Shown: positions 33,289-42,748, numbered from the stretch's first letter. The stretch: 64,000 nucleotides of DNA from Microcoleus sp. bin48.metabat.b7b8b9.023 (GCF_013299185.1 NZ_JAAFKG010000005.1:138871-202870); one strand, 5' to 3'. Numbers and translations are program-made. Notes: a model not told the origin generated them from the letters alone.

Positions 33289-34239
33289 ATGGCAAAAGAA
33301 TTAGCAATAGACACTCGCGGACTTACCAAACAATTCGATCGCCATATTGCCGTCAATGACATCGATTTGCAAGTCGGCGCCGGGGAAATCTGCGGCCTCA
33401 TCGGCCCCAACGGTGCGGGCAAAACTACCTTGCTGCGAATGTTGGCCTCCGCTGAAGAACCTACTACAGGGGAAATTTACATCAACGGCAAGCGCTTGTT
33501 GCGCGATCGATCCAACCCCACTCTCAAACAGCGCATCGGTTTTCTTCCCGATGACTTTCCGCTTTACGACGATTTGACTGTTTCCGATTATTTAGATTAC
33601 TTTGCCCGATTGTACAACCTGCGGCAACCCCGGCGCAGAGAGCGCATCTATGCAGTTTTAGAACTCGTGCAATTAACCAACAAGCGCAACAGCTTAATTT
33701 CCACTCTGTCGCGGGGAATGAAGCAGCGCCTGAGTTTGGGGCGCACGATCATTCACGAACCGCTGTTGTTGCTGTTAGATGAACCAGTTTCGGGTTTAGA
33801 TCCGATCGCGCGATCGCAATTTCGCGAAATCATCAAATCCTTGCAACAAGCCGGCATGACTGTAGTCATATCATCCCACGTTCTCAGCGATTTAGCCGAA
33901 CTTTGCACCTGGGTAGGGATTATGGAATTGGGCTATCTTGTGGAAAGTGCTCCTTTACAAGAACTTTACAAACGCCTCGGGAAACAGCAAATTTTCCTAT
34001 CAACTTTGGGCGATTTAGAAGCACTGACATCCGAACTCAAGAACTTTCCTTGGGTTGAAAGTTGGGAAATTGTGCCGGAAACTAATCAGGTGTGCGTTCA
34101 TTTTTCAGGAAGCCGGGAAGATGCAGCAAATTTATTGCGATCGCTCGTCAATGCCAATATTCCCCTCACCGAATTTCACTGCACTCAAGAAGACTTAGAA
34201 ACTATCTTTCTGAAAATGGGACACAAACAAGCTTCTTAA
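33289..34239 (+). CDS. ABC transporter ATP-binding protein (ABC-2 type)
   Basis: 316 residues. Walker A 'IGPNGAGKTTLLRMLA', Q-loop region 'QRIGFLPDDFPLYDDLTV', signature 'STLSRGMKQRLSLGR', Walker B with D-loop 'LLLLDEPVSGLDPIARSQF' and switch 'VVISSHVLSDLAELC' are all present. The C-terminal 100 residues ('IFLSTLGDLEALTSELKNFP') form the regulatory tail common in ABC-2 exporters of the CcmA/GldA/NatA kind. The permease encoded 289 bp downstream on the same strand is its probable partner. The cargo is unknown; exporters of this type handle lipids, polysaccharides, antibiotics or surface proteins. Confidence 0.93.
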   Translation: MAKELAIDTRGLTKQFDRHIAVNDIDLQVGAGEICGLIGPNGAGKTTLLRMLASAEEPTTGEIYINGKRLLRDRSNPTLKQRIGFLPDDFPLYDDLTVSDYLDYFARLYNLRQPRRRERIYAVLELVQLTNKRNSLISTLSRGMKQRLSLGRTIIHEPLLLLLDEPVSGLDPIARSQFREIIKSLQQAGMTVVISSHVLSDLAELCTWVGIMELGYLVESAPLQELYKRLGKQQIFLSTLGDLEALTSELKNFPWVESWEIVPETNQVCVHFSGSREDAANLLRSLVNANIPLTEFHCTQEDLETIFLKMGHKQAS

Positions 34240-34528
34240 ATAGCCTTGGACGCACGGGCAATCGAAAACCGGTTGTTTTACCAAAATCTACGATCGGAGC
34301 CGCGAGACTCACAAAAAATCCGGTTTGTGGGGTCTAAATGCGTCCCAGACTATTAATATCAAGTCCGATCAATTACCATAACAATGAAAGTCCGCAAAAG
34401 CGGATTTCAGTCTGCATAATGCGGACTGAAGTCCGCACTACGAACCAATTTTATAACGGTCAATCGACCGGACGCGATCTAAATCTCACAACTTCCAATT
34501 TTTCACTTACAACTCAAAACAATTAGCT
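34240..34528. repeat. Repeat-filled gap inside the ABC transporter operon
   Basis: It has a degenerate ACCGG..CCGGT inverted repeat (34266-34324), a partial TTCGTAGT palindrome (about 34400-34446) and 'GGTCAATCGACCGGACGCGA'. These sit between two genes expected to be co-transcribed and may attenuate expression of the permease. Confidence 0.65.
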
Positions 34529-36202
34529 ATGAATCTCAACTTGCTAGACACAATCGGTAACTGGAATTCCCAGTTATTTCGAGAACTTAAAGGCCGGCTG
34601 AAAATGGGGCATATTGCGATCGCCAGCTTCCTTTCCCTCGGCAGTCAACTGGTGCTATTTTTGTCGTGGAGCAGCCAGATACCCGTTCCGCCCGCTGCCA
34701 CCAATTACCAGTACCCGACTCATCACAGATTCTGCACTGGATTTGATGGCAATGCCAAAGGTGATTCAATCAAGTGTATCAAAGATGCGGCAGGAAATTT
34801 CATCATTCACTGGCCGTCTTGGTGGCTAGAAATATTCCTGTATTTGAGCATATTTAGTGCGATCGCACTTTTCGCAGCCGGCACTTATATGCTCGTCAGT
34901 GACTTAGACAAAGAGGAACGTCGAGGCACACTCAACTTTATTCGCCTCAGCCCCCAATCTGCCACCACAATTTTTCTCGGCAAAATTCTCGGCGTCCCAA
35001 TTTTACTGTATCTGGGAGCAATTCTTGCTGTACCGCTGCACCTGTACAGCGGATTAGCAGCTCAAATACCCCTGCATCATATTTTAGGTTTCGACATAGC
35101 AATGGTAGCTAGCTGTGCTTTATTTTACAGCGGCGCCATGCTATTTGGTTTAACAACCAGTTGGTTGGGAGGGTTTCAGCCTTGGCTGGCTAGTGCTGCG
35201 GTTTTGGGTTTTCTTACCACAGCTTTTAATGCACCATCCATCGGTAATGCTGGGGACTTGTTAACATTTTTATCTCCGGCTGCTGTCTTGAAACAGGTAG
35301 CTTATCAAGTTAATCAGTCATCCCATTCTAACATTAGCTGGTTGACTGGAGAGATCGATCGTGTGGAATGGTTTCATTTGCAGATTGGCAAAAATTTTGT
35401 ATCTTCTACTGCCCTATCTTTATTAATTTGTGTAGTAGCAACCTACTGGATGTGGCAGGGATGGCAGCGTCGCTTTCCCAACCCCACCGCCACTGTTTTG
35501 AGCAAGCGACAAAGTTATTTGCTGGTGATTTCCTATCAGTCAATAATTTTAGGATTTGCACTCCAATCAAATAAATACTCCCTTGATGAAATCGTCTGTT
35601 TGTCGATTCCAAATTTGATGATTTTCTTAGCTTTGATTGCGGCTTTAACCCCGGAAAGACAAGCCTTGTACGATTGGGCGAGGTATCGCAGACAAATAGT
35701 TCCCACTGGCAGTCAGAAGCTGTGGCGCAAATACCCGATTCTCGATTTGATTTGGAGTGAAAAAAGCCCAGCATTAATTGCCATAGCAATCAATCTTCTC
35801 AGTTCTACGGTGATTTTAATACCTTGGCTGCTGGTGAATCCCTACGCTTTTCCCGCCACGATCGCCTTTATCAATCTCATCCTGATTTACGCGGGTATCG
35901 CTCAGCTATTCATGTTCGCAAAAATCCGAAATCAGGCAGTTTGGGCGACTTGTACAGTCGGAGGTGCAATCCTTTTACCACCAATTATTTTGTCTGTACT
36001 TTCCTTCTACCCAGCAAAAGCTCCTTTCATGTGGCTGTCTTTAGTATTTCCCATCTTTGGATCTTCACTCGATGGGTCAATATATACGATTTTGCCCGCG
36101 ATCCTGGGACAGTGGACTGTGTTGGTGCTGCTGAATCTACAATTGATTCGGCAACTCCGTATCGCTGGGGAATCGGCATCTAAAGCTTTGCTGAAGGCTT
36201 GA
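34529..36202 (+). CDS. ABC-2 type transporter permease
   Basis: 557 residues with about twelve hydrophobic segments, beginning 'MGHIAIASFLSLGSQLVLFL'. The first extracytoplasmic loop is Cys-containing ('HRFCTGFDGNAKGDSIKCI'). 'DLDKEERRGTLNFIRLSPQS' between helices 2 and 3 is the amphipathic coupling-helix motif of ABC-2 permeases, also seen in long cyanobacterial members. A second half repeats the pattern after 'YDWARYRRQIVPTGSQKLWR'. It partners the upstream ATPase. Substrate unknown. It is followed at once by a small GGCGGTT/AACCGCC hairpin (36203-36238), a likely terminator. Confidence 0.85.
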   Translation: MNLNLLDTIGNWNSQLFRELKGRLKMGHIAIASFLSLGSQLVLFLSWSSQIPVPPAATNYQYPTHHRFCTGFDGNAKGDSIKCIKDAAGNFIIHWPSWWLEIFLYLSIFSAIALFAAGTYMLVSDLDKEERRGTLNFIRLSPQSATTIFLGKILGVPILLYLGAILAVPLHLYSGLAAQIPLHHILGFDIAMVASCALFYSGAMLFGLTTSWLGGFQPWLASAAVLGFLTTAFNAPSIGNAGDLLTFLSPAAVLKQVAYQVNQSSHSNISWLTGEIDRVEWFHLQIGKNFVSSTALSLLICVVATYWMWQGWQRRFPNPTATVLSKRQSYLLVISYQSIILGFALQSNKYSLDEIVCLSIPNLMIFLALIAALTPERQALYDWARYRRQIVPTGSQKLWRKYPILDLIWSEKSPALIAIAINLLSSTVILIPWLLVNPYAFPATIAFINLILIYAGIAQLFMFAKIRNQAVWATCTVGGAILLPPIILSVLSFYPAKAPFMWLSLVFPIFGSSLDGSIYTILPAILGQWTVLVLLNLQLIRQLRIAGESASKALLKA

Positions 36203-36263
36203 AAAAATAGAAAGGCGGTTGAAACCGCCTGCTATTTTGGAAAGGGCTACTCCCAGAGTCCAA

Positions 36264-36660
36264 GGAGTGTCAACTTAAGACTGAAATCCTTGAGAAATCT
36301 CGTTTGTCTACGAGTCTAGATCCCCCTAAATTCCCCTTAAGAAGGGGGACTTTGAGTATACTAGACTTGAATTTCAAAAATCGGAAAACACCCTGAAATT
36401 ATCTGCGTTGCATCTGTGTTTGTCACTCTGACATCTGCGGTTTAAGGATCGATCGAAGACTTATGCAAGATGCCTACTCTTGTCCCCCCCTTCTTAAGGG
36501 GGAGTAGGGGGCAAGCTAAGGGGGGATCTAGATTTAATAGTCAAACAGCAGTCTCTGATTCACATTAAAAAGGAGTCTCAACTTAAGACTGAAACCCTTG
36601 AAAAATCTCGTTTATATCCGAGTCCAGATCCCCCTAAATGTCCGTTAAGAAGCAGGGCGG
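36264..36660. repeat. Two direct copies of a 90-bp repeat in a 550-bp gene-free gap
   Basis: 'AGGAGTGTCAACTTAAGACT' at about 36264 and 'AGGAGTCTCAACTTAAGACT' at about 36571 start two related copies that continue with 'GAAAC/TCCTTGA.AAATCTCG' and 'AGATCCCCCTAAAT'. Between them lie an 'ATCTGCGTTGCATCTGTG' motif and a 'CCCCCCTTCTTAAGGGGG' hairpin. No gene. Confidence 0.75.
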
Positions 36661-36682
36661 TTTTATAGTAGTCAGACAAATT

Positions 36683-36752
36683 AGGTACGTAGTTGCGCTT
36701 CAGCGCTCTTTCCTGATATTTATGAAGAGCGCTCAAGCGCAACTACGTACCT
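36683..36752. repeat. 28-bp-arm inverted repeat at the end of cruG
   Basis: 'AGGTACGTAGTTGCGCTTCA' + 'GCGCTCTT' pairs with its complement around a 14-base loop, with one mismatch. The right arm touches the cruG stop codon. The arm is the same sequence as the 31-bp tandem unit at 19081-19262. It probably acts as a bidirectional terminator between the ABC permease and cruG. Confidence 0.85.
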
Positions 36753-37952
36753 TTAACTATACTTGCGGCCGCGCCACTGAGTCGGCTGATTAAACGCAGA
36801 AATTAGAATCCGCAAAAACGCTAACGGATCGGCTAAAGGTGACAGCCAAAACAGCCATTTACCCGATGCTTCAGTTCGATCGTATGAAGGAGCGATCGCA
36901 AAACACAAAGCCGATCGCACTGCAACCAAAAATACATTCAATCCCCACAGCCCAAACTGCCCAGATACAGCCATCGCAGGCACAGAACCGGATAGCAAAT
37001 ACCACAGGACGATCGGCACCGGCAAACCTTGAACCGCCAACAACAGCCACAAATCGCCCCAAATTTGACCGCCAGAAGCAGCATCTTTGAGATCTAGCGA
37101 TCGACCCCACTCGTTCCAAGTCTCGATCGCCCCCTCATACATCCGCACCTTCAAGACTTTCGCCCCGTCCAAAAATCCCACCTTAAAGCCTTTAGCAGCA
37201 GCATAGCGAGCCAGAGTCACATCATCGCAAAAAGAACCTTTTGCCACTTCATAGCCCCCTAAAGCCACCAAAACCTCGCGCTTGCAGAGGAAACACTGAC
37301 CGTTTGCCATCACCCGTTCCGGGACATCTCCGCCGGTTCCCGTGGGGCCGAAGCGATACACCAAAGTCATTAACAGGGCAGGTTGCAGCCACAACTCGCC
37401 CGGATACTTGAGGATGAACTGCGGCGATAGCGAAATCAAATCATAATTTCCCGCAGCAGCAGTTTTGAGCAAACTTGCGATCAAACCCGGATGGGGCTGA
37501 GTATCCGCATCGATGCCCAAAATCCACTCGCACTTCTGGGAACTTGCCAAAAAACCCCAATTCAGCGCCCACGGACGCCCCACCCAACCAGGCGGTAACG
37601 GATCGTCGTTAATTAAGCGAAACCGGGGGTCTTTTTGCGCCGCAGCCTTGACTAAATCTCCGGTTCCATCTACCGAATAGCTGTCAACAACTACCACCTC
37701 TCGGAGCTCGTAACTTTGGTGACTCAATCCTTCCAAACAAGGTGCAATTCTTTCTGCTTCATTCAAAGTCGGAACCACCGCAGTACAAGCACCCAACAAG
37801 TCCAGCGTCGGCGAATCTGGTTCTAGGGGCGGGATGCGCGAGGGGCCTTTAATTAACCGCGACATTAAAAGGGCGGTGGCGGGTAATTGCAACAGCAAAA
37901 GTGCGGCAGGGATGATGGTTGTCAGGAGATTTGGAATATTGGGAGAAATCAT
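36753..37952 (-). CDS. cruG: Glycosyltransferase family 2, 2'-O-glycosyltransferase CruG-like
   Basis: 399 residues. An N-terminal membrane anchor ('LLTTIIPAALLLLQLPATAL') is followed by a GT-A domain: 'CTAVVPTLNEAERIAPCLEG', 'REVVVVDSYSVDGTGDLV', the metal site 'WILGIDADTQPHPG', and 'GSFCDDVTLARYAAAKGFKV' with the catalytic acid. Hydrophobic C-terminal helices complete it. The neighbour upstream on the same strand is cruF. In cyanobacteria CruF and CruG act in succession on the carotenoid that becomes myxoxanthophyll: hydroxylation at C-1', then addition of a sugar at the 2'-hydroxyl. The assignment rests on family plus neighbourhood. Confidence 0.85.
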   Translation of the reverse strand: MISPNIPNLLTTIIPAALLLLQLPATALLMSRLIKGPSRIPPLEPDSPTLDLLGACTAVVPTLNEAERIAPCLEGLSHQSYELREVVVVDSYSVDGTGDLVKAAAQKDPRFRLINDDPLPPGWVGRPWALNWGFLASSQKCEWILGIDADTQPHPGLIASLLKTAAAGNYDLISLSPQFILKYPGELWLQPALLMTLVYRFGPTGTGGDVPERVMANGQCFLCKREVLVALGGYEVAKGSFCDDVTLARYAAAKGFKVGFLDGAKVLKVRMYEGAIETWNEWGRSLDLKDAASGGQIWGDLWLLLAVQGLPVPIVLWYLLSGSVPAMAVSGQFGLWGLNVFLVAVRSALCFAIAPSYDRTEASGKWLFWLSPLADPLAFLRILISAFNQPTQWRGRKYS

Positions 37953-38554
37953 ATCTATTTTAGATTTTAGATTTTAGATTTTCAATTGAAGAATTGGGAA
38001 TTACGGCTGGTGTCAATTTAAAAAATTTAATCAACTTTTCATATCATGTCCTATCGATTACCACAACAAAAACGGTTCGTAGTGCGGACTTTAGTCCGCA
38101 GCATCAGAGCGGACTTAAGTCCGCACTACGAACCTTACTTATTGAGGTTAATCGACGATCGGACACGATATAACCTCAAACATATTAACGGTTCGTAGTG
38201 CGGACTTTAGTCCGCAGCATCAGAGCGGACTAAAGTCCGCACTACGAACCTTACTTATTGAGGTTAATCGACAGGACACAATATGACCTCAAACATATTA
38301 CAGGAATTTGGCATGAAAATATAATTGCTGAAAAACCCGGTTTCTTGTTAAAACCGGGTTTTTAAATTAGCTCAAAATTTCCTGTGAATTTTTGCCAAAT
38401 TAGCAGTGAGCTCGTGTCCGCTCAATTACCATAACAAAAACGGTTCGTAGTGCGGACTTAAGTCCGCAGCCTGAGTGCGGACTTAAGTCCGCACGCGCGA
38501 TCGAATATTATTGCAGTCAATCGACCGGAAACGATATGATTCCTCATCAGTCGC
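37953..38554. repeat. 602-bp gap between cruF and cruG built from repeats
   Basis: A unit of about 117 bp (TTCGTAGT palindrome plus 'TTACTTATTGAGGTTAATCG' and 'ACCTCAAACATATTA') is duplicated in tandem at about 38071-38187 and 38188-38301. An AAACCCGG hairpin follows (38331-38363), then a third palindrome (38441-38495) and 'TCAATCGACCGGAAACGATA'. The direct duplication is nearly exact, so recent. No coding region. Confidence 0.88.
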
Positions 38555-39493
38555 TTACTTCCGCAAAGCGCCTACGCGCTGAGATGGAATTTCAGCTTTG
38601 AGAGCAGATTCCAAAGACGGAATTGCTTCTGTTAAGTCATCTGCTGCGGGTTTAGCGATCCAGCTTAATACGATCGCCGGAACTACACCCAGAAGCACAG
38701 CTAGTGATGTTGGGAACCAGAACCGAGAATCCAAGGAAGTGACAGTGATAATTGCTCCGAAAGCAAAGTTTACCAAATAAACTATTAAAGGCAAACTCAA
38801 TTCCGATCGCTCTAATTTTATCGAAGTTTTTCTCCACAAGAAAGCTGCTACAGACATAAACAGCGCCCCGGTGCCCATCCAGCCCGCCAAATTGCGGTAA
38901 GGCATCCCAAAGAAAGCGCCAAGTTCCTCAAATTCCCAAAAAGGTACAGAAGTTTGACTCATCGCCGGATCTAGTACAAAATCCCAAGCTGTCAATAATA
39001 AAGCGCCAAGGGCGATCGCGCCTATTTGGCGCACCCAATTCAATTCGCCTTTACCACCAGCCAGTCCAGCGCGAGCAATTATATATGAAACCAGTCCTAG
39101 ATAAAACCACGACATGGGAATTGTAAACGGCACCAGCCCTGCAATTTTGTAGCCCAACCCGCTTAAATAGTGGTAATGGCCGAAGGGAAAACCGGTACTC
39201 GTTCCCAACAACTCGCTACTCAAAGATAAAAACACAGAAGGCAGCAAAAATGTCAGAGTTGCACCCAGCCCCAACGTCCGATAGGCATAGAGAGCAACCG
39301 CTGCTGCGCCAAAAATGATATAAACTACTCCACCCCCAGCCATCCCCCATTGGAACAAAGTTTGTCCGGCGGGCGATAAATTCATCACGAATTCGGGATG
39401 GGGTAAAATCAGCAGCAACCCTGCCAATCCAAAGGCCATTGACAAGACGTGGGCAATCAGGCAAAAGCGCTCAGCTATCAAAAGTTGCTTCAT
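38555..39493 (-). CDS. cruF: Gamma-carotene 1'-hydroxylase CruF
   Basis: 312 residues from the ATG at 39493, chosen because GAGGAG lies just before it; an ATG 36 bases upstream has no such site. The protein is polytopic with about 8-9 helices. 'SELLGTSTGFPFGHYHYLSGLG' region: the segment 'GFPFGHYHYLSGLGYK' is the conserved His-containing motif of the CruF/DUF422 carotenoid hydratase family, and 'WDFVLDPAMSQ' and 'YRNLAGWMGTG' are further family blocks. It hydrates the psi end of gamma-carotene-type carotenoids in the membrane during myxoxanthophyll synthesis. It is followed, across repeats, by cruG. Confidence 0.9.
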   Translation of the reverse strand: MKQLLIAERFCLIAHVLSMAFGLAGLLLILPHPEFVMNLSPAGQTLFQWGMAGGGVVYIIFGAAAVALYAYRTLGLGATLTFLLPSVFLSLSSELLGTSTGFPFGHYHYLSGLGYKIAGLVPFTIPMSWFYLGLVSYIIARAGLAGGKGELNWVRQIGAIALGALLLTAWDFVLDPAMSQTSVPFWEFEELGAFFGMPYRNLAGWMGTGALFMSVAAFLWRKTSIKLERSELSLPLIVYLVNFAFGAIITVTSLDSRFWFPTSLAVLLGVVPAIVLSWIAKPAADDLTEAIPSLESALKAEIPSQRVGALRK

Positions 39494-39690
39494 GGGACTC
39501 CTCGAAAAAATATTAGATGCAGAAAGCACTCGTTACAGTTTACAATTTTTTACAATAAACCAACACCAATAGGGCACTGGCATTTTTCCAAGATTTGCGC
39601 CCAAGCCCGAGAAACCCTGTTGCTGATTGACTGTCTGGTTGCAACAAGCCCAGACAAGATTGCAAAAATAGCTGGGAAACGCCCCAAAAT

Positions 39691-39761
39691 AGGTACGTTG
39701 TTGGGCTTTAGCCCTCTTTCACAGATCTAAGGAAAGAGGGCTAAAGCCCAACAACGTACCT
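39691..39761. repeat. Perfect 30-bp-arm inverted repeat between the TPR-CHAT gene and cruF
   Basis: Arms 39691-39720 and 39732-39761 are exact complements (beginning 'AGGTACGTTGTTGGGCTTTA') around an 11-base loop. It is positioned to stop transcription of the CHAT gene before cruF and is a relative of the element at 36683-36752. Confidence 0.88.
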
Positions 39762-39780
39762 TGGACGGCCAACTGTCAAC

Positions 39781-42396
39781 TTATTGCCAATTCCCTACTA
39801 GCACGAAAGGCGCCCAGAAATAAGGATTTTGATACTCTTCGTTTTGCAGCAGGGTTAATTGAGCGTTGCGGAGGGCTTCAGCTTTGCTGGCTTTAGAACC
39901 ACCAAGCTGGCGGTAAAACTCAGTCATAAAAATAGCGGTAGATTCGTCGTTTACTTGCCAAAGGGTGGCGACTGTGCTGCGAGCACCCGATCGAATTGCG
40001 GCGCCAGCTAAACCCAATGCGGCCCGGTTATCGCCGGAAGCAGTTTCGCAAGCACTCAACACCAAAAGCTCGATCGGCTGTTGTTTCTCCCCACTGCGCG
40101 ATCGCAAAAGTCGATCGAACTCCTTAACATTCACCCGATCGTCCCAAGTCACAATAAAAGTATCCGCCGCATTCGAGCTAAACTGACCGTGAGTTGCCAA
40201 ATGGACGATCGGGTAAGACAAAGCTTTAATGCGATCGTGCAACTGCGCGCTGACAAAATCTTGATTCAGCAGCGCACTCGCCGGCATCTGGGCTGAAATT
40301 TGTTCGAGTTCCTGTTTCACCCCTGGTAAAGCCGAGAACCCTTGACGCGATTCCGACAAGCCACCAGTTAGCACTTTTAACTTTACTTGGCTCAGCGGTT
40401 TCGGTGCCAGCAATTGCAGTCCCGGCGCCAAAGCAATACTGTATTTTTCTACCAAAAACTTTTCGCCATCGTGCAGCACCGCCATCGGCAGATTTCGCAA
40501 GTAACCATCGAGCACAAATACCAGCGTTTTAATCCCGCTGGCAGTCAAATCGGCCTCTGCGGGGCGGATTAACCAGTCGTAAACCTGTTGAACAGGTGGG
40601 AACCTGTCGCGCACAAAAGCAGAAGGCCTGATGGTATTTTTGGCTAGTCTGAAGGCTGTTTCTAATTCGGCTTGAGACTTCTTAGTCCTGTAGCGGCGCA
40701 GAGGCTTGCCGGGAATTGACAAAATTACCTCCAAACGATCGCTCAAAATAATTGGGTAAATCACCGCCGCCGTCGGATCGATTTCCTCGATCGACTTTGG
40801 TTTAGCATCAGCACAAGCATCCCGAAAAAAGTTATCCAATTCCGCCAACTGCAAAGATTCCACAATTTGGCGAGCCTGTTTTAACTTATCTTGAGTGGGC
40901 GATTCATCTTGCAACAGCAGCCCGACTAATTCCCGATAAACTGGTTCGGCACTTTCGCGAAACGAAAATTGCACTTCGGGATTCACTGTTACCAAATCGC
41001 CGCGCAGAGAAGACAATACATTTACAGCTTGAGTATATTGAACGATCGCCCCTTCTGTATTCCCCTGAGCTTGCCGAATCCGTCCGAGTTGCCACAATAA
41101 TTGATAGGCAATATCGGGAGATTGAAACGCCGGTGCTAAACTCAAAGCTTCAAGAGTCAAAGTTTCAGCCATAGAATGCTGTTGTTTGAGTTCGTAAACC
41201 TTGCCCCTAGCTCCTAGAATATAAGCTTGTATTCGTTTGTCTCCCAAACGGTTTGCCGATTCCCCAGCCAAGGAAAGCATTCGATCGATATCGCTCAAAC
41301 CTGGAGTACCGATTGGTAATTTATCCAATTTCATCAAGGTCTGCGCTAAATTAATTTGAGCGTAAAGCCCAGCACGATTGGAGGGGAATTGAGCGACTTG
41401 AGGCTCAAAAGAACGCCACAAAATCTTTGCTTCCGAGGCATTTTGGCTATCTGCAAACAGACTCAATTGATTCAACCTCGCCTGCATCCCGATAGTTGAT
41501 TTCCCCGGCATCGTCTCTGCCGCTCTAGCATAATATTCTAAGGCGGAGCGTTCCAAATCAGTCCGCTTTTCCATATTCAAACCCGGTTTATTGCTTTTCG
41601 CCCGGGCTGTGTTTCCCAAATTCAAATAAATTGCAGCCTCTTCTTGTCGGACACCTATGTTTCGGGCTGCTTCCATTCCCGCTGACAGCAAATCCTCGGA
41701 GCGTTCCAGTTGTCCCAAAACCCGCAGCACCCTGGCTAAAGCATTAATTGCCCGAATATTTTCTAAGGAAACAGATATATTTTTCAAACTTACTAAGCCT
41801 GCGGGCAAAACTTCACAGGTTTTGTTTTCCAGGTTCAAAGAACCTAACAATATTTTGCAAGCTCTGGGGTAAAGTCCGAGAGTTTCCCAAGCTCGACTTT
41901 GATTGATTTGAACTTGCAAAAGTTGATTTTTGCTATCAATTTGCTCAAAAAATTTAGCAGCTTGCGTCCAAATGTCGATCGCATCTTGAGTCTGCCCCCG
42001 TTCGAGTTTAATCTGTCCTTGAATGTTGAGAGTTTCCGCCCAAATCCGCTGCTGTTCGGGAGTTTTGGGTTGCGCCCGCACCACCGACAAACTCGAATTC
42101 ACAGCTTGTTCTGCTTGTTCCCAAAGCGCTAATTGCCCGTAGGTGGCAGCTAAATTGCTCAAAGCCGCAGCGCGATCGAGATTTTGACCTTTTGCCTCAA
42201 ATTGCGTCGCCGCTTGCTGTAACAGCGGCACAGCTTCGGAAAAACGTTCCGAAGCGTACAGAGTTCGAGCTTGTCGGACAAGCTGCACCGCTGGTGGTGA
42301 CTGCATCTGAGCAACTGCGGGAGGAATCGCCACCGCTAGCAGACAGGATATCAGAAATAAGAGAATTGCTTGTCGGAGCGATCGGGTAAATTTCAT
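39781..42396 (-). CDS. Secreted TPR-CHAT caspase-like protein
   Basis: 871 residues from the ATG at 42396; a TTG two codons upstream is less likely. The signal peptide 'LLFLISCLLAVAIPPAVAQ' is followed by TPR-like helical repeats ('YASERFSEAVPLLQQAATQF', 'AALSNLAATYGQLALWEQAE', 'AAIYLNLGNTARA'). The C-terminal CHAT domain has 'YPIVHLATHGQFSS' (His about 732) and 'ELLVLSACETASGDNRAALG' (Cys about 782), then 'ARSTVATLWQVNDESTAIFM'. The TPRs likely select partners and the CHAT domain cleaves them. CHAT proteases of this layout are very common in filamentous cyanobacteria; substrates are mostly unknown. Export to the periplasm is implied by the signal peptide. Confidence 0.92.
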   Translation of the reverse strand: MKFTRSLRQAILLFLISCLLAVAIPPAVAQMQSPPAVQLVRQARTLYASERFSEAVPLLQQAATQFEAKGQNLDRAAALSNLAATYGQLALWEQAEQAVNSSLSVVRAQPKTPEQQRIWAETLNIQGQIKLERGQTQDAIDIWTQAAKFFEQIDSKNQLLQVQINQSRAWETLGLYPRACKILLGSLNLENKTCEVLPAGLVSLKNISVSLENIRAINALARVLRVLGQLERSEDLLSAGMEAARNIGVRQEEAAIYLNLGNTARAKSNKPGLNMEKRTDLERSALEYYARAAETMPGKSTIGMQARLNQLSLFADSQNASEAKILWRSFEPQVAQFPSNRAGLYAQINLAQTLMKLDKLPIGTPGLSDIDRMLSLAGESANRLGDKRIQAYILGARGKVYELKQQHSMAETLTLEALSLAPAFQSPDIAYQLLWQLGRIRQAQGNTEGAIVQYTQAVNVLSSLRGDLVTVNPEVQFSFRESAEPVYRELVGLLLQDESPTQDKLKQARQIVESLQLAELDNFFRDACADAKPKSIEEIDPTAAVIYPIILSDRLEVILSIPGKPLRRYRTKKSQAELETAFRLAKNTIRPSAFVRDRFPPVQQVYDWLIRPAEADLTASGIKTLVFVLDGYLRNLPMAVLHDGEKFLVEKYSIALAPGLQLLAPKPLSQVKLKVLTGGLSESRQGFSALPGVKQELEQISAQMPASALLNQDFVSAQLHDRIKALSYPIVHLATHGQFSSNAADTFIVTWDDRVNVKEFDRLLRSRSGEKQQPIELLVLSACETASGDNRAALGLAGAAIRSGARSTVATLWQVNDESTAIFMTEFYRQLGGSKASKAEALRNAQLTLLQNEEYQNPYFWAPFVLVGNWQ

Positions 42397-42444
42397 ATTC
42401 AAGAACTTTTAGGAAGACGGGGAAAGAGTGGGAGAAGATTTGGC

Positions 42445-42565
42445 GGGAGCATCTCAATGAATGCAAAAAAGCAATTTCTTCACAGTGCGAGCGTCCCCGC
42501 TCGCGAGTTGGTATACATCGCGAGCGGGGACGCTCGCACTATAAAATTACAACTGAGATGCTCCC
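42445..42565. mobile_element. MITE copy C (121 bp) with perfect 8-bp target duplication
   Basis: Perfect 12-bp terminal inverted repeats GGGAGCATCTCA/TGAGATGCTCCC enclose a core hairpin of 'AGTGCGAGCGTCCCCGCTCG' and its complement around 'AGTTGGTATACATC'. The 8 bases GATTTGGC occur directly on both sides (42437-42444 and 42566-42573). This is a textbook non-autonomous DNA transposon insertion. Confidence 0.9.
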
Positions 42566-42748
42566 GATTTGGCGAGTGGGGAATAAGGCATTAAAATAGA
42601 CAATTCAAATTCTCCATACTTTACGCTAAACCACGAATTACGAATTACCAATTACCACCAAAGATTAGTTGAAAGCCCGAACACCGGGAGAAATTAAAAT
42701 CAGACAATTCATTACTCCAATCGTCTTCCTTTAAGCTAGGGGTCACTG

